This document shows, in pieces, positions 48,521 to 61,690 of a stretch of 64,000 bases of DNA; positions within the stretch are counted from its first letter, which is position 1, and the number at the start of each line of letters is the position of its first letter. A program made the translations under genes and the position numbers. The stretch lies in the NCBI GenBank assembly GCA_008360975.2, contig CM039211.1, positions 71,321,965-71,385,964 of the forward strand, in the 5' to 3' direction. The notes below the pieces were generated by a model. The model did not search any database. It saw nothing but the letters and a program-made list of their open reading frames with translations, and was not told the origin of the DNA. Source of the stretch: Lichenostomus cassidix (Eukaryota > Chordata > Aves > Passeriformes > Meliphagidae).

Positions 48521-49879
48521 AAGAACCCTGGTTGTGAGAGAGTTTGATTTAGAACTACCTATTTACCTAGGATACTTACCTATTTACCACTACATATTTA
48601 CTTAGGATACAAAAGCCTTTATCTGAGATTCAATGGATCCCTACTGAATAGTGACCCACCAAGTGACTTTCAATTATTCTCTACCTGGATCTATTGGAAA
48701 TATTTTGTGGTCACATCACCTTACCTAGTGATTATCTGTTCAGTTGATTGCTAAGTAGAACTGCATTCTGTTTGCTCATTGATGATTTTTAATTATAATC
48801 TGAACTCTGTCGTGGGCTCTAATCAATAAAGTGCCGGGAAACCTCAGAAGCTGAAAGAGGGAGAAATAATCATTAGATGTTATTAAAGTGATGGCCAATA
48901 GAAGCACAATTCTTTGTACAATGGCCAATGTTTCAAGTGCTTATTGATTTGCTTTTATAACAATTATACTGCACTCAGGAAAGCTGGGAAGTTAGAGGAG
49001 GAAGGAGAAAAGTCAAGAAAAAAAAAAGAAAAACACTGATCTGCAGCAATTATTCATGTCTCAGAAGACACAAGTATGGAATATGCCCACTTAGATGACA
49101 ATCTATTCTCCTAAACCTTTATGAAGGAGCCATGCTTTCTGAATGTGTTTTCTTTAATCTTTCATGTTAAATATTTTAATACTGTCATTGCCTACCATGG
49201 GCCTACAAAACACAGTGCTAGCCACACCGTGATATGCCCATTCCATGCAATGTGATAATTCTTCAGACAGCTTTAATATGAAAAAAGTGTTCCCCATGCA
49301 TGATTTATAACAGTTTTATAAGGTGAAGTAATTACATTATCAGATATCCCTGATGTGTTTGAGCAATAAGGCACCTTCATAATAACAGACGACATCTTAT
49401 AATTACCACAAGGCAATTGCACTCCTGGGGAAAGGAGGAGGTCAAAATACATGTCTTGCCTATACAATGCCCCCAAGGATGTTATTATCAGGATATAAAT
49501 AAATAAATACAAGGAAAAGAAGAACAAGGAAGAAGAAGTGGATACTGAATAATGTTGAGCTGTTTTATAATGTAATTCAAGATTTATGGGAAAGGACAAA
49601 AGTGTATTTTCATGGTAGGATGTGATGTGACAGTTCAGAATATCTAACAGCAATTTTGAATGAGCAGAGCTAATCACAGAAGTTGACCCATCTCCTCGGA
49701 AATCTCCTTGGCCAATCAAAGCCATTTGGTAAAAAATCAGATGGGACTGAGAAATATATTAAATATGCAATGTGCTTTTATTGCTCACAAAACTGTTGCA
49801 GTATATAATTCTAAGTGATTTAGCACATTCATGATTCTTATGTCAAGGTTTCTCCCTCCTCCCAAATGTTCTTACAGCC
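48521..49879. other. Non-coding stretch with small duplication
   Basis: No gene recognised. It contains the 35-bp-spaced duplication at 48560-48610. The 150-codon minus frame at 49273-49725 has hydrophobic patches (about residues 65-90) but no family resemblance and no splice context. Confidence 0.5.
48560..48610. repeat. Partial 35-bp tandem duplication
   Basis: TATTTACCTAGGATAC (48560-48575) recurs as TATTTACTTAGGATAC (48595-48610) with one mismatch. A further TATTTACC lies between them. It starts 40 bp after the end of a CR1 tail. Confidence 0.75.
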
Positions 49880-50477
49880 TGTTAGTGGAATCCTAGAAGC
49901 CAACCATGTCCTGGGCTGCATCCAAAGGTCAAGGGAGGGGAATCTTCTTCTCTGCTCTACTCTTGTGAGATTCCACTTCCAGAGCTGCCTCTGGCTCTAG
50001 GGCCTCCAACAGCAGAAGGACATGGAGCAGCCAGAGTGAATCCAGAGGAAATCACAAAGATGTTCCAAGGGCTGGAGCAACTCTGCTCTGGAGCCAGGCT
50101 GGCAGAGCTGGGGGTGTTCAGCTGGATAGGAGAAGCTCCAGGGAGAGCTCAGAGCTCCTGCCAGGGCCTAAAGGGGCTCCAGGAGAGCTACAGAGGGACT
50201 GGGGACAAGGCATGGAGGGACAGGACACAGGGAATGGTCTTAACCTGAAGACGTCTGGTTCGCCTTTGATATTAAGAAGAAATTTTTGGCTCTGGGGGTG
50301 GTGATGCCCTGGTTGACCAAGGAAACTGTGGCTGCCCCATCCCTGAAGGCAGGTTGGCCAGGTTGGATAGGGCTTGGAGCAGCCTGGGATAGCAGGTGTC
50401 CCTGCCTGTGACAGAGGGTTGGAATGAGATGATCTTTGAGGTCACTTCCAGCCTAAACTTGTGATTCTATGATCTGA
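49880..50477 (+). mobile_element. CR1 LINE 3' part, sense, about 600 bp
   Basis: CATGTCCTGGGCTGCATCCAAAGG, AGGACATGGAGCAGCCAGAGTG, GGGCTGGAGCAACTCTGCTCTGGAGCCAGGCTG and GCTGGGGGTGTTCAGC correspond to the end of the CR1 reverse-transcriptase frame ('RGLEHL...LGLFS'). It ends GGCTTGGAGCAGCCTGGGATAGCAGGTGTCCCTGCCTGTG, GGTCACTTCCAGCCTAAACTTGTGATTCTATGATC, a preserved octamer tail. Lies in the same orientation as the copies at 45.3 and 47.8 kb but differs in sequence, so it is a separate insertion. Confidence 0.92.
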
Positions 50478-53454
50478 TGAACCTGATACAAGTTTTACTT
50501 TCTTTTCCCTTCCAGAAAGCAAGGGGGAAACAAAACCTCTCTATGATCAGAATGTTGGTTGTTATTTGTTTCAAACTATTTGCCTTCTTTTTGTGCAAAT
50601 TCTAATTAGCCAGATCTCTGGTATGTATTATACTCCGAGATCCATTCCATTGTCCTCCATTCTCTGCTTTTAAGAGATTTTAAATTTCATGGAAGGTCTA
50701 AAAAAATTAAGCCAGTGACTAATCTGATGGGCAACCAGATAGGCAACCTTTATGTATATTGAGAGAGGTTCCAACATCTGGTTGAGGGGATTTAACGAGA
50801 TGATGTTCCCAAACTCTTTCCAGGAGGAACAGATCAGAAGATAAACACAGATTGTGGTGTGGGAAGGCACTGCAGCACTGCAAGAGGTTACACAGACCAA
50901 TTTAAATACTCAAAAGATTCAATTTCTTTTCATCTCCTCTACCATCCCACATGCTTCTAGTTGAATACAGCACATGGAAATCAATTTATGTGCCCTTTCC
51001 CACCCAAAAGTTGCTCAGTGTTTTTTCCCAGCTCAAAAGGATTATGTGTCTTATGTTGCTGTTTCCATGTTACAATTAAACTGAAGTGCTTAATCAAAGA
51101 AAATCATGTCTCAGCAGGAAGCCAGAAGTGGGTAAATAAGCTGGAGGGAGCAGGGAGAATTCAGAGTGTTACCTAGCAGAGCATGTAGCTCAAACATTAC
51201 CCAAATAATCAGTAAATCAAAGAGGCTTTGTCTCCTGTACTGCATCAGGCAGAGCAGACCATTAACTTACTCACAGTGACAAATGGGGATAGATGGATTT
51301 TAGTTTCAGGTTTCATCCCTGAGGTGCATTTCACGGTACTCTCCAGAGCTTCACAATGTGCTTTGTTTCCCATCAGAACTTCCCTGACAACTGCTACTAA
51401 AGCCATTTATGCTCTGGGAGCTTTAAGATGGAGGTAGTTTTGCCTGATTGCTGCACAGCATCAGACCTGCAGCACAATACACGACCAGTTAGAAGTGTCA
51501 CAGCAAATTCTTAGGATTTGGTCCGAGAACACATGAAACCTGTTTTGTACAGACAGGATGGCAATTGTAGAGTGTCTGTTCATCCAATTCTCATTCTTTC
51601 TACCTTCTTCAGTTTATCCTCCTTTGTCTCCTGGTTTTCCTTTGCTCCTTTTTTTATGCCTCTTCTTTTCTTCCTCAGTTCTCTCCTTGTCTTCCTTTTT
51701 TTTTTATTTGTCCTTCTTGTCAGAAAGCAACCCTACGCTTTGGTATAAACAAACATATTTCCCAAAACAAAATTCTTTCTGGAGTGCATAGAGTACTCTC
51801 TAATCTGATTGTAGTGACCATGTTCAACTAGTGGTATGATTCAACCTGTTGATTAAAGCGCATAAATTTAGAGATTGCCATGCAGATAGCTAAATGTGAC
51901 CTCAATGTGTGCATTTTCATTGCGGGTGGGGACATGAGTCAGCAGCTTTGGCACAAAAACTGAATATTCTTTGAGATTCCTAAGGCATCCTGCCTGATCT
52001 CCAGCTGACAAAAAGCACCCTGTAGATCCTGAGTCATGTGTGACACGGATGATTTGGAGCTCAGCATGTTTGGAATGGCAATCAGTGCTATGTGTAGGAC
52101 AGAGTCAAGCCCCAAGATTCAGTGCGTACAGAGATGAAGTCTGGCTGATCTAAAGAAGACAATCATCTGCATTTAGTCAGCTGAATATCTCCATTGACTG
52201 CAATAACTACATTTCCAATGGCTACAGTGGAAGTGATGCCAGAAGCATATTTGTGAAAACCTATATTCAGCCTTCTAAATTTTGTATCCTACTCTGTCTG
52301 CTGAATCCCAATGTGTTTGCCTCCTAAAATTAGGATTTAACTTCATGAGTGGTGTACATGCAGCAAAGAAAGATGAATGAATGAAGAGACTTCTGTTGCC
52401 TAACTTTTCCAGCAAACTGGCAGGTGTGTACGAACAGCTGGGATTTGCACAGGTGCAAACAGGAAATTCAGATTTGTTTCCCACCACCAATACTTCCAGG
52501 CCTCTGTTAAGTATTTGTAACTACTTACCCATCAGTAATAATGTTTTTGTTTTTCTTTTTTTTTTTTACCATAACATGGATATACGTTTGTTTTTCAAAG
52601 TTAGCATCTACTTTTTCTTCTTTCCTAAAAGGTTTTTGTCTTCCATGTACACTTATATATTATGTCTTAATTAGAACTAGAGCCTGTAGAAATACTTTAA
52701 GTATTTTTATTAGTTTTAGAAATATTCAGCATACATTATGTTCTGCTTTTATATTTTTTTTTCTGATTTTTCTGGTTTCTTTATCTTCTACATTCTTTAA
52801 ATAATGGTATCTCAGTACCAGTTCAGTAAAAAACTATTTCACATTTTTCTTCAGCTTCCTGCAAGTTACAGCAAGAACACAAAGAGCATAATTCAAACAC
52901 TAAGCTGAATATATCTATTAACTGGCTTATTTGAGAAAGTATTTAGTTCTTTCAACTGCCAAACATTGAAGGACATGGAAATAGTTGGTTAAAACACTGG
53001 TGATATAACAGAAGGAAATCTGTAAGGAAGCTCCTAAGACTTAAAATCCTTCATCATTAAAGAAAACAAATAAAGTTCTCGCAGTACACTTACAAAGAAG
53101 ATAGATGCTGGATTCAATATCTGGTCAACAAGTTATTTATCAAATCAAAGCCAACATCTTAATGGGTAAAATGTTCTCATTAAACGCTAATAAAAGTCTC
53201 AACCATGAGATAAAATCCATAAGACTTTATTTTAATCCTACTAAATCCTGTCAGGAACTTTTGTTATCAGTATCACACACTATTCCCATAACTATTCCAA
53301 AAACAGTTTGAAGTTTCTATTCTCTGCATCATTTTTTTTCCATTAAAATTTATTCTTATTCGTATATTAGAATAATATTACACAAATAAAACATCCAATA
53401 AAAATCCCTTTTAAGAATGTTATGTTACTATTAAACATTGCATAAATCTAATAT
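50478..53454. other. Non-coding stretch
   Basis: No gene recognised. T-rich patches at 51610-51720 and 52547-52570 create Phe/Ser/Leu-rich chance frames. Confidence 0.5.
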
Positions 53455-53650
53455 GAATTAGATTCCATTAAATTTAATAGGTTTTGAGTTATTGAGTTTA
53501 ATTCATTTTCAATAAATTTCAATTAAGCCCAATTTGTTTCAATTTTTTATTAATTCCAGTCACTATCAATTATTTTCAATTAATTTCATCTTGTGCTACA
53601 TTTTCAGGTAATTCTCCATTACTTTCAGTTAGTTTCTATTAATTTCAAGT
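53455..53650. repeat. Degenerate TTTCAATTAA repeat field
   Basis: Variants of a TTTCAATTAA(T) unit recur through about 200 bp: TTTCAATAAA, TTTCAATTAA (53517-53526), TTTCAATTTT, TTTCAATTAATTTC (53574-53587), TTTCAGTTAG and TTTCTATTAATTTC. Spacing is irregular, so it looks like an old tandem array eroded by mutation. Each unit carries an ATTA/TAAT core. Confidence 0.65.
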
Positions 53651-54440
53651 GGGTTTTGTGTCTTTTAACTGATTTCAAAGGAAACAAATGTCCTCCTTTA
53701 ATGTGGGTCTGCACTATTACTGCTTGTCCTCATGCCATAAATGGGTAATTCAGGGCCAAACCCTTATGTGAGGACACTGGCACAGTCCCAGTAGTGTCAG
53801 TGTAGTATTGTTGAGCAAGAACAGTCAGAAAGCTGATGTTTCCTGAGAACTAAAGAATGCCTGGGAGCTAAAACCAGTATGAATTTCACCTGAATCTTCC
53901 ATGAGGTATGGATTTCATCCTAAGCTTTCTAAATTAGTATACTAATTATCCTGCCTTACCACTCTTATTTCTCAGTAACATGGTAAAACAGAAACGTAAT
54001 GGTCAAGAAAATGTGATTCCCCTCATCCTAAAATAAGAAAAGAATACCTGCATTGAGGAAAGTCCCATGATTCTACATCTCTAAGCCATATTATCCACAT
54101 TGACTGCCTCCTCTGATTGCAGTGAGCATTAAGACATTTAGTCAAGATGTAGACATTGGCAGAGTAGAAATGTGAAAGTAGGTCAGATGATCATCAATTC
54201 AAACATACATGGTTTGGTAACTGGCCTGATTTCCATGAAGGACAGATGAAAGATAAAGGAATAATCTTCTGTGCTGTTTCCAGTTCAGTGCTCAGTTTAA
54301 GCTTGTGATGACTGTAATTAAAACTCTTAGTACTCTAAGTGCACAGTTGTTTTGGGTAAAAACAATTATGATGGAAAATTCATGTGTTAGAACAGCATGT
54401 AAGTATTCTTTGAGAGCATGGATGAAGAGATGGAGCTCCA
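53651..54440. other. Non-coding stretch
   Basis: Nothing recognised. Confidence 0.5.
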
Positions 54441-54712
54441 CAGAATAATGGAATCACCATTGGGGCTGGAAAGGACATTGAAATTCATTTAGTCCAACCC
54501 CTCTGCAATGATCAGGGACATCTTCAACTAGATCAGGTTGTTCAGAGCCCTGTCCAACCTGGCCTTCTACGTTTCCAGGGATGGGACATCCTTTGCCTCT
54601 CTGGTCAACCTCTGCCAGGGTTTCACTGCCCTCATTGTAGAAATCTGACCTAACTCTTCTCTCCTTTAAGTTAAAACCCCTTATCCTATTGCAACAGAGT
54701 GTGTCCCTACTT
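54441..54712 (-). mobile_element. CR1 LINE 3' part, antisense
   Basis: AGAATAATGGAATCACCATTGGGGCTGGAAAGGAC, AGTCCAACCCCTCTGCAATGATCAGGGACATCTTCAACTAGATCAGG, TTCAGAGCCCTGTCCAACCTGGCC and CTCTGGTCAACCTCTGCCAGGG are the reversed CR1 tail and ORF2 end. The antisense frame reads 'VGQGSEQPDLVEDVPDH' over the 3' UTR, which shows it is off the ORF2 frame there. 5'-truncated near 54712. Confidence 0.9.
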
Positions 54713-57700
54713 TTCTGTTTGTATAATTGTCTTGATTTATTTACTGTATAAGCAGCAGTTAACTCCAAGCAAGCTCTGCAAAGTGAGGCAATCATCTTGC
54801 AACTGCACCAAGGTCACCCACAACAAACTTTTAGTTTTATTATGTTGAAATTAAAGTTAAATAACTTCTTTAATATTTCTCCACAATAAAAGTAATGAGA
54901 GATACCAGGAGGTTTTATACTTTAGAAATGAAATCTTCACATCATTCAAAAGTGAGGGAAAACTCTAATGTAGTTTAGCTGCAATACATCTCTGTCTTCT
55001 CAGCTTGGTTTGAGTCAATTCTCTCCATAAGCCACCTCTGGTGTAAAGTGAACAGGCAGCAAAATCTGGGGGAAGAGCCAAGGCTGATTGGAACCATTGG
55101 AGACTTCACATTTTCCTTCACTGATCTCTTGGGGAATGTCCTGAAGCACAAGCGGCCCAAGATCTTGGTGTTCAACCTTCTGTTTTTATTCTAGTCCAAT
55201 ATTGTATATGCAGAAAGTTGAAACTCAAAGTGCCTCTTGAAGCACACTGTGTCTGATCTCATTTTACAGACTCAGTAACACCTATGCAGGGAGGGCTGGC
55301 TATTTATTGTCACTAGGCAAATAAGTGAAACACACCTGGAGCTAGGAAGCAATTTCACTCTGCAGCCATACAATTACATGGTTTATCATCACTGTCTTTA
55401 ATTCTCACCTCCTCTAAAACTACCATCAGCTACAGATTTCTTGCACTGGTGTACCACAGCAATACAGTTCAACTTTTTTCATCTAGTAGCAGAACCTTCA
55501 AGAGATGCACAAATGTGACTCTCTTTCCAGCAGCTGAAAATGTGAGTGACAGAAGTGTTTTTCTGAATTAGTATAATCAACCAAGATAATAACAGTTTTA
55601 CTTGTGCAGACCAGTGTTCAAAATAAGTTACCACGTTCTGACCAACTAGGTAGAAATGTCTCAGCATCTCTTTTCTAAAAGCTTTTCTTTTGCATGGTTA
55701 CATTCCATGACTATTTCAGAATTCACGGATGTCAAGGATGGAGAGGGCTGCAGAATAATTACAGGTATGTCTTGGAAATTTTCCTTACATTCCAGATTAA
55801 TTTATAACATTAGGCTGCGACTGAGAAATTGGAGAATGAACCTGGAACACAGGCAAGAATTCTGTTTCTGAAAGTGTTTCTACCAGAAACAAAACAAATC
55901 AAACTAAACAAATTTAGAAATATGTTCAATAAACATTAAATTGAGAAGAGGAAAGATAGCATGTTATCCACTGCTGTGTCAGCTGACACTCAGGAAGCTG
56001 GTGGTTTTTATTGAATATACACTGCTTTGGAAAAATGTATATCCATTTGCATTATAAAAGCTCATCTACAAATGTACTTTGGGTTTAAAATCCCATATGT
56101 TGGCTGCCTTACTAATATTGGTTCAAGCAAATTATGGCTTGGCTTCACTAAATGCACATATCTATTTCAGTTAGAGTGTTCTAATTTGGCAACAAATACT
56201 GTATTATTTATTCTGTGGCACAGATCAGGTTATATAAAATTAATGGCTGAACTTCATTCATATGGACTGAATTAAAATGTGTTGGTCAGAATGGAAATGA
56301 AGGGGAGAGAAAAAAAGAAACCTGGATTTGATTATATTTATGTCTGTTCCAGTATCAGCACAGCACATGATGAACAAGTGCTGGCTGCAGTTAATACATG
56401 CTAATTAAAAAAAAAAAATTAAAAAAAAGCACTGGCATAGTTTTTGCTTGTGGAGGTTTTAATTTGCAACATATTGAGTTTTGCAGGTACCAATTTAATA
56501 TGAATTTGTATTAAGATGCCCAAAAATATTTATGGATATTAAATACCACTGGTTTGCATTAGATTTTATGTATGCAGGTTTCAGGCAAATATATTCTGGA
56601 TGCCCTAGAATATTCTGAATGCTTCTTCTGTCTACAAAAAACTGTCCTTGTGTTATCTTGTCCATGTACATAGCTCAGAACCCTCCTGCAATGCTATACT
56701 AACTAGCTCTACCCAGCAGTGACACTCTTTCCCTGTGAAGATTCTCAGATATCATGGACTAGAATGCCAGAAGCACATGAGCAGGTTTTACCTCTGGATC
56801 ACCTCGTTCAAATATTGCCATTCCCAGAATACACTCGAGTTGTTTAGTCTCTTGGCTTCACAGTTAAAGGACAGCTCAACAATTGAAGAACAATTTTTCT
56901 TGGCCAGACCTCAGAAAAACGGGTGCAATGTTTTCTTTCCAATGGTATTCCCGTTCCATTCAGGATGGCTGCTGTTATTCACATGTGTAAAGTTTAGAAG
57001 GTGCTTCCTCACACTCCCTGCACGCACTCAGGGAGTCCAAAATGTCTCAGGCTCAACCACTTTACTACTGCCCTTCATTTTGTGAGCTCTGGCTGCATCT
57101 TGAAATAGTGACACACCTGCCTACCCAGCCCCACACCTCCTGACTTTGGTGATTGTATCAAACTGAGAGAGACAAGTGTCTGTTAAGCTTAGGGGGGAAA
57201 AAAAAAAGTAAAACACACCCTTCAGATGATGGAAAACACAACAATCCATCTCCTGAACAGGCAACAGCTGGAAGGAAAATTGGTATTTGAGCTGATGCTC
57301 AAACGACTTATTACATGAAATCAAGAATTTTCTCCTGAGTTTCCAAAAATCCCATATTGCTTTATCCACATTATCAGAGATATTGCAGATGGGAGCTCCA
57401 CTGCTTAAAAAGTCTAGAAGGAAACCCATGAAAGAAGGAGACAAAGGTTTTTTGGCTACTGGTCTACATTGTGATAGTTGCTTCTGGAACACATCAGGGT
57501 GACTGTAAACCTCAGCAGTTTCAGAACAAAATGTAAAACATTCTTCCATTGACCTCACTTTCCCACAATAACACCACATAAAATAACAGAGAAAGAAAAA
57601 AAAAATACAGAGTGCTTTATGAGTGCACTTTAATAAATCAATAGGGGGTTTAGATACCACAGTGGTAGCTGCTGTATAAATACCCAGACAGGAAGATCCT

Positions 57701-60334
57701 GTCCTGGAAAATTAGAATAGGCAGTTCCTGAACCTGTTATTGTCCAGTTTTGCTTGAAGTAGGAGAAAGTGTTATTTTTTTCCCCACTGGCAGAGAAAAC
57801 TCTGTTCTAAATAAATATATTTCTGTGTCACTAGTGCTGGGTATAGCACCCAAGATGTTTTCTGTGTGATCCAGTCAAGACAAGAATTACAACTTGCTTG
57901 TATTTCTGGTTTTAAAGAGATACAGAAAAAGTACAGCAGAGTTGAAATTAGCTTTCATGTCTGCATGTAAGTAATGAAAAGAGAGGAAAAAACAAATGGT
58001 ATTCTAGACAGACATGTATTATTTCTGAGTTTCAGAAAAACACTCAGATATTTTACACTCTCGATGATTTCCCTTCTTTTACTGATGCTTTCAACATTAC
58101 CTTATTCTCTTCTGAGAGAATACTGTGTATTTGGCTAAATTACCTGGTTTTAGGCTGAGACCTGAGAACTGACCATCACACAAATTCTCCAAAATACAGT
58201 ACAGCAAAAACATTGCATTTCATTACAGTATGATGCTCTGTTTTATATTTGAAAAGGAGAGGTGTAATGGATGCCATCTACAGAGACACAGAAAAAATAG
58301 CCTTGATTAAGCTGAGAAGCAAGGATTCCAAGAAGGCAATATTTTAAGGAAAACAGCTGAAGAGAGGGAAATGCAGAATGTGAAATCTGGAGGAGATCAG
58401 GATTACAAACAGGCAGTGCAGAGTGCTATGGGAAGGTCAAAAGCCAATTATGAGCATGATGGAGCAAGGGCCAGGCTTCTTGCAACAAAGTGGGTGATAA
58501 TGTCAGGAAGGTGCTAGGAGGATCCCACTGGAAAATAGCTGAGCAATAATAATGGTATGTGGCTGGGAAAGGAAGCTGTGAAGAATTGAATGTAATTGGA
58601 AGTAGAAATAGAGCTTCAACAGATGAAAGGGTGAAAGAGAAATAAAAATTAAGTAGAAGATCTCTAGGAATGGATTGGCCAAAGTCCATCTTTGCAGGCT
58701 GAAAGATGAAAGAACAGGAAAAGCTAGTCTGGGACTTAATTGCCACTGTCATAGCTAATGAATTATTAACAAGTAAATTTTGAAATTGAGTAAATTCTTT
58801 CTCTGTCTCAGCCAGCTCGCACTTCTGACAGTCACCAGGGAAATGCAAAGCTCTTTTTACAGTTCCTTTCCCTTTTCTTATGGAATGGCTGGCAGCACAC
58901 TGCTTGGATGGTTTCCTGTTAGAACCCCTCCTATGCCTCCTTTTGGGTGGAATTCTGCTACTACAATCCTCCACAGTATGGCAAATTCTTGATAAAGAAT
59001 GTCTGCTAATGACATTACTACAGAAGATGCTCCAGTACTTCCATGGATTATCCTAGAATTACAGGTCATCATCATTACCATGAATTCCTTTAAAACCAGT
59101 GCAGTAAGCCAAGGTTAATGGTGTCAAGAATTGTGGAAGACAGACAAAAATGCTCGATTTTGTTTTCTTGCTCAGAGAATTTTCTTTCCAGATTGTGGTG
59201 GAACAAGGAAGGGACAGGTACTTAGGAGCCCACTTTTAAAACTTCTATCATGACTTCATTTATAATTGACAAAAGAAGAAAAAATCATTACACTATCCTT
59301 GAAATAAAACTAGGCACAGCATTTTTCTAAAATCTATGGGCATCACACAGCCCTCTGTGTTTTGAATGATGCTTCTGCAGCCTTTTCCAGATAGAGGAGA
59401 CAACCACAATTTTCTCGTACCTCAAAGAAGGGATATAAATATGTACCTGCCAGTATTTGAGGGTAGAAGAGGTGAGAGGACAATAATTTCCTCCTCCACC
59501 CATTCTAATGCTGCTATAAGTCCTAAACCTGAGAAATCCTGCCCCATCTCCAGCCACAGTTTGGGTATTTGTCCTTCAGGACATAAGGAAATTTGTAATT
59601 ATTTTTATTTTCCTATTTAGAAGAGAAATGAAAAGGGGAGAACCACACAATCCCCCTGCTGTGATTTTTCAGAAATTCCAAAAATGTAACTGCTAAACCT
59701 AAACACAGAAAATGTTCAACCAAAGTTAACATCTTCTGTCTACAGTAAATTTAGCTCGTTTTAATCAGAAGCACTTTTGTTGGTGAATTTTTTTCAACTA
59801 ACATTTACTGACTATTTTTGGCTTAGCTGTAGGGTTGCATATCCCTGCTGCCATAAGCTTGCTATGGACACTAAATGTTCTTGCAAAGTGAGAGAATGCA
59901 CAGATGTCACTTAACTGGTCCTTGAGGTGATACAGGCAGAGAAAAGAATTCTGCAGCACCCACTACACAAAGGCAACCAGAATAGACCACGGAAAAGATA
60001 CACAGACAGATTTAGATATCATGTTAGACGTGAGGAGCTGCTGGTGGATGCATGAATATGGGTATAATTAACCCAGAGTAAGATCAGTACCCATGGATCA
60101 GCAACAACCAAAGGCAGGGATCAGAAGATCTGCTGCTGCCTTGTTTAGCCTGCTGGGATCTGTTTCAGCTCACAAATTCTGTGTTTTTCCTTCAAAAAGG
60201 GAGAACACAGCCTGAAGCAGTCACTATCTGGTGATGCTGACCAGAAACAAAGCTTTGCTGTTGTCACCTCCAACTGTTTTTTATTTTGCTTTTCTCCTTG
60301 CCAGCTCTGTGAGCAGCTGTTTATTCTCCTCCCT
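54713..60334. other. Long stretch without recognised genes
   Basis: The two longest open frames outside repeats lie here, both minus: 179 codons at 57121-57660 and 182 codons at 58426-58974. Neither resembles a protein I know. I see no promoter or 3'-end pattern for either, and both contain low-complexity Phe/Ser runs. I leave them unannotated as genes. An A run at 56406-56427 is present. No transposon recognised. Confidence 0.45.
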
Positions 60335-60380
60335 AGTGTAAATCAGGAGTAGCTTCAGTCAAAATAGTGCTGTTTCTCTG
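60335..60380 (+). mobile_element. Possible ancient amniote repeat scrap
   Basis: AGTGTAAATCAGGAGTAGCTTCAGTCAAAATAGTGCTG recalls the old amniote repeat motif 'GTGTAAATCAGGAGTAACTCCATTGAAGTCAATGG'. Short and identified from memory only. Confidence 0.35.
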
Positions 60381-61221
60381 TTCATCATGTGGTAAAGATC
60401 TAATACATCCTTCCTCCTGGGAGAGTAAAATGCAGCCAAGGGTATATGTTGGCCTTGTTTTCCTTGCTCTTACACCAGCATGTGGCTGGTATCATAAGAA
60501 TTGTTGTTTTTTTGTTTTTTTAAATGAAAAACAGTGCCCATCTAGATGAAAATAAGGAGAAATCAGCCATATGTGGTTCATCTAAGTGCAGTAATATGAA
60601 AGTAATGCAAGAAATAGAGTTGGAAGTTATATTAAGGAATTCAGGATCTAGGAATATGTTTCTTGTGCATCACTGAGACTCTTGGTATCAATTACATCTA
60701 TCAGGATTAGCTTATGCTGTGACTGAGGTGAAGACTTCCTCTGTGCCCAAAGCCAGGTAGAGATGACCATGTTCCCAGGCCGCCCTACAAATGGGATAAT
60801 GGGTATGATCTCCTCATGGCCAGCTTAAATTCCTGCATCCTGCAGCCCAGGCTGAGTTTTCTCAGAAAACTGCTGGTTCTGGTACGAAAGGAATACCATA
60901 TTAAACACTTCTACACACTGCCACAATGCAGGAAACAGTGTTTTCTGGCTTGGTAGACTTGAGAAGTTTGAGGCTTGACAGCCATCCTCACTTAAGCTGA
61001 TTTCATGTCAAGGTATCAAATCCACCCTGACTGTTATCAGTTGAAAATCAGAACCACTTCAGAATCTTTCCAGGGGCAACCAATTTCTGCCCAGTGTCAA
61101 CACCCAGTTACAGCTGGGTGACAGGGCTTATCTCATGCATTAGCAATTACATATAAATAAACAACCCATGGGATAAAAAGGCAACTGTTGATAAACTTAG
61201 CTAACCTTAGCTGGGGACAAT
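60381..61221. other. Non-coding stretch
   Basis: Nothing recognised. Confidence 0.5.
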
Positions 61222-61690
61222 AGAAGTCATGGAATCATAGGATAGCAGAATCATTTGGATTGGAAAAGACTTGTAAGGTCATCAAGTCCAATTGTTCCCC
61301 AGCACTGCCAAGTCCAGCACTAAACTGTGCTCCCAAATGTCACAGTGACACCTCTTTGAAATCCCTGCAGGGATGGTAACTCCATCACTGCCTGGGCAGC
61401 CTAGACCAGGGCTGGAAAACCCTTCAGCTGAAAAAATTTTGCCCAATCCGATCCAATGCAATCTAAACCTCCACCAGGGCAGCTTGAAGATATTTTCTCT
61501 CCTCCTGTCCCTGTTCCCTGGAGCACAGCCTGACCCCCCTGGCTGTCCCCTCCTGTCAGGAGCTGTGCAGAGCCACAAGGTCCCCCTGAGCCTCCTTTTC
61601 TCCAGGCTGAGCTCCTTTCCCAGCTCCCTCAGCTGCTCCTCATCATATTTGTTCCTTGGTGTGCACCAGCAGACCAGGCTGAGGGTGACA
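61222..61690 (-). mobile_element. CR1 LINE 3' part, antisense
   Basis: It starts TGGAATCATAGGATAGCAGAATCATTTGGATTGGAAAAGAC and AAGGTCATCAAGTCCAATTGTTCCCCAGCACTGCCAAGTCC, a tail type seen in a CR1 subfamily distinct from the 'GCCATGGGCAGGGAC' copies. The minus frame reads 'EEQLRELGKELSLEKRRLRG' at about 61577-61638, a clear match to the ORF2 C-terminal region. The reversed 'FKLPWWRFRL' (about 61465-61495) precedes the C-terminal 'RLDIRKKFF' zone. About 470 bp, 5'-truncated. Confidence 0.92.

Noticed and set aside
57121..57660. 179-codon minus-strand open frame as a gene
   Set aside because: No recognisable family, ends in Phe-rich low-complexity sequence translated from an A-rich run; chance-sized for 64 kb of AT-rich DNA.
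58426..58974. 182-codon minus-strand open frame as a gene
   Set aside because: No known motif, low-complexity Ser/Phe/Leu-rich second half, no supporting signals. Kept only as a finding to test.
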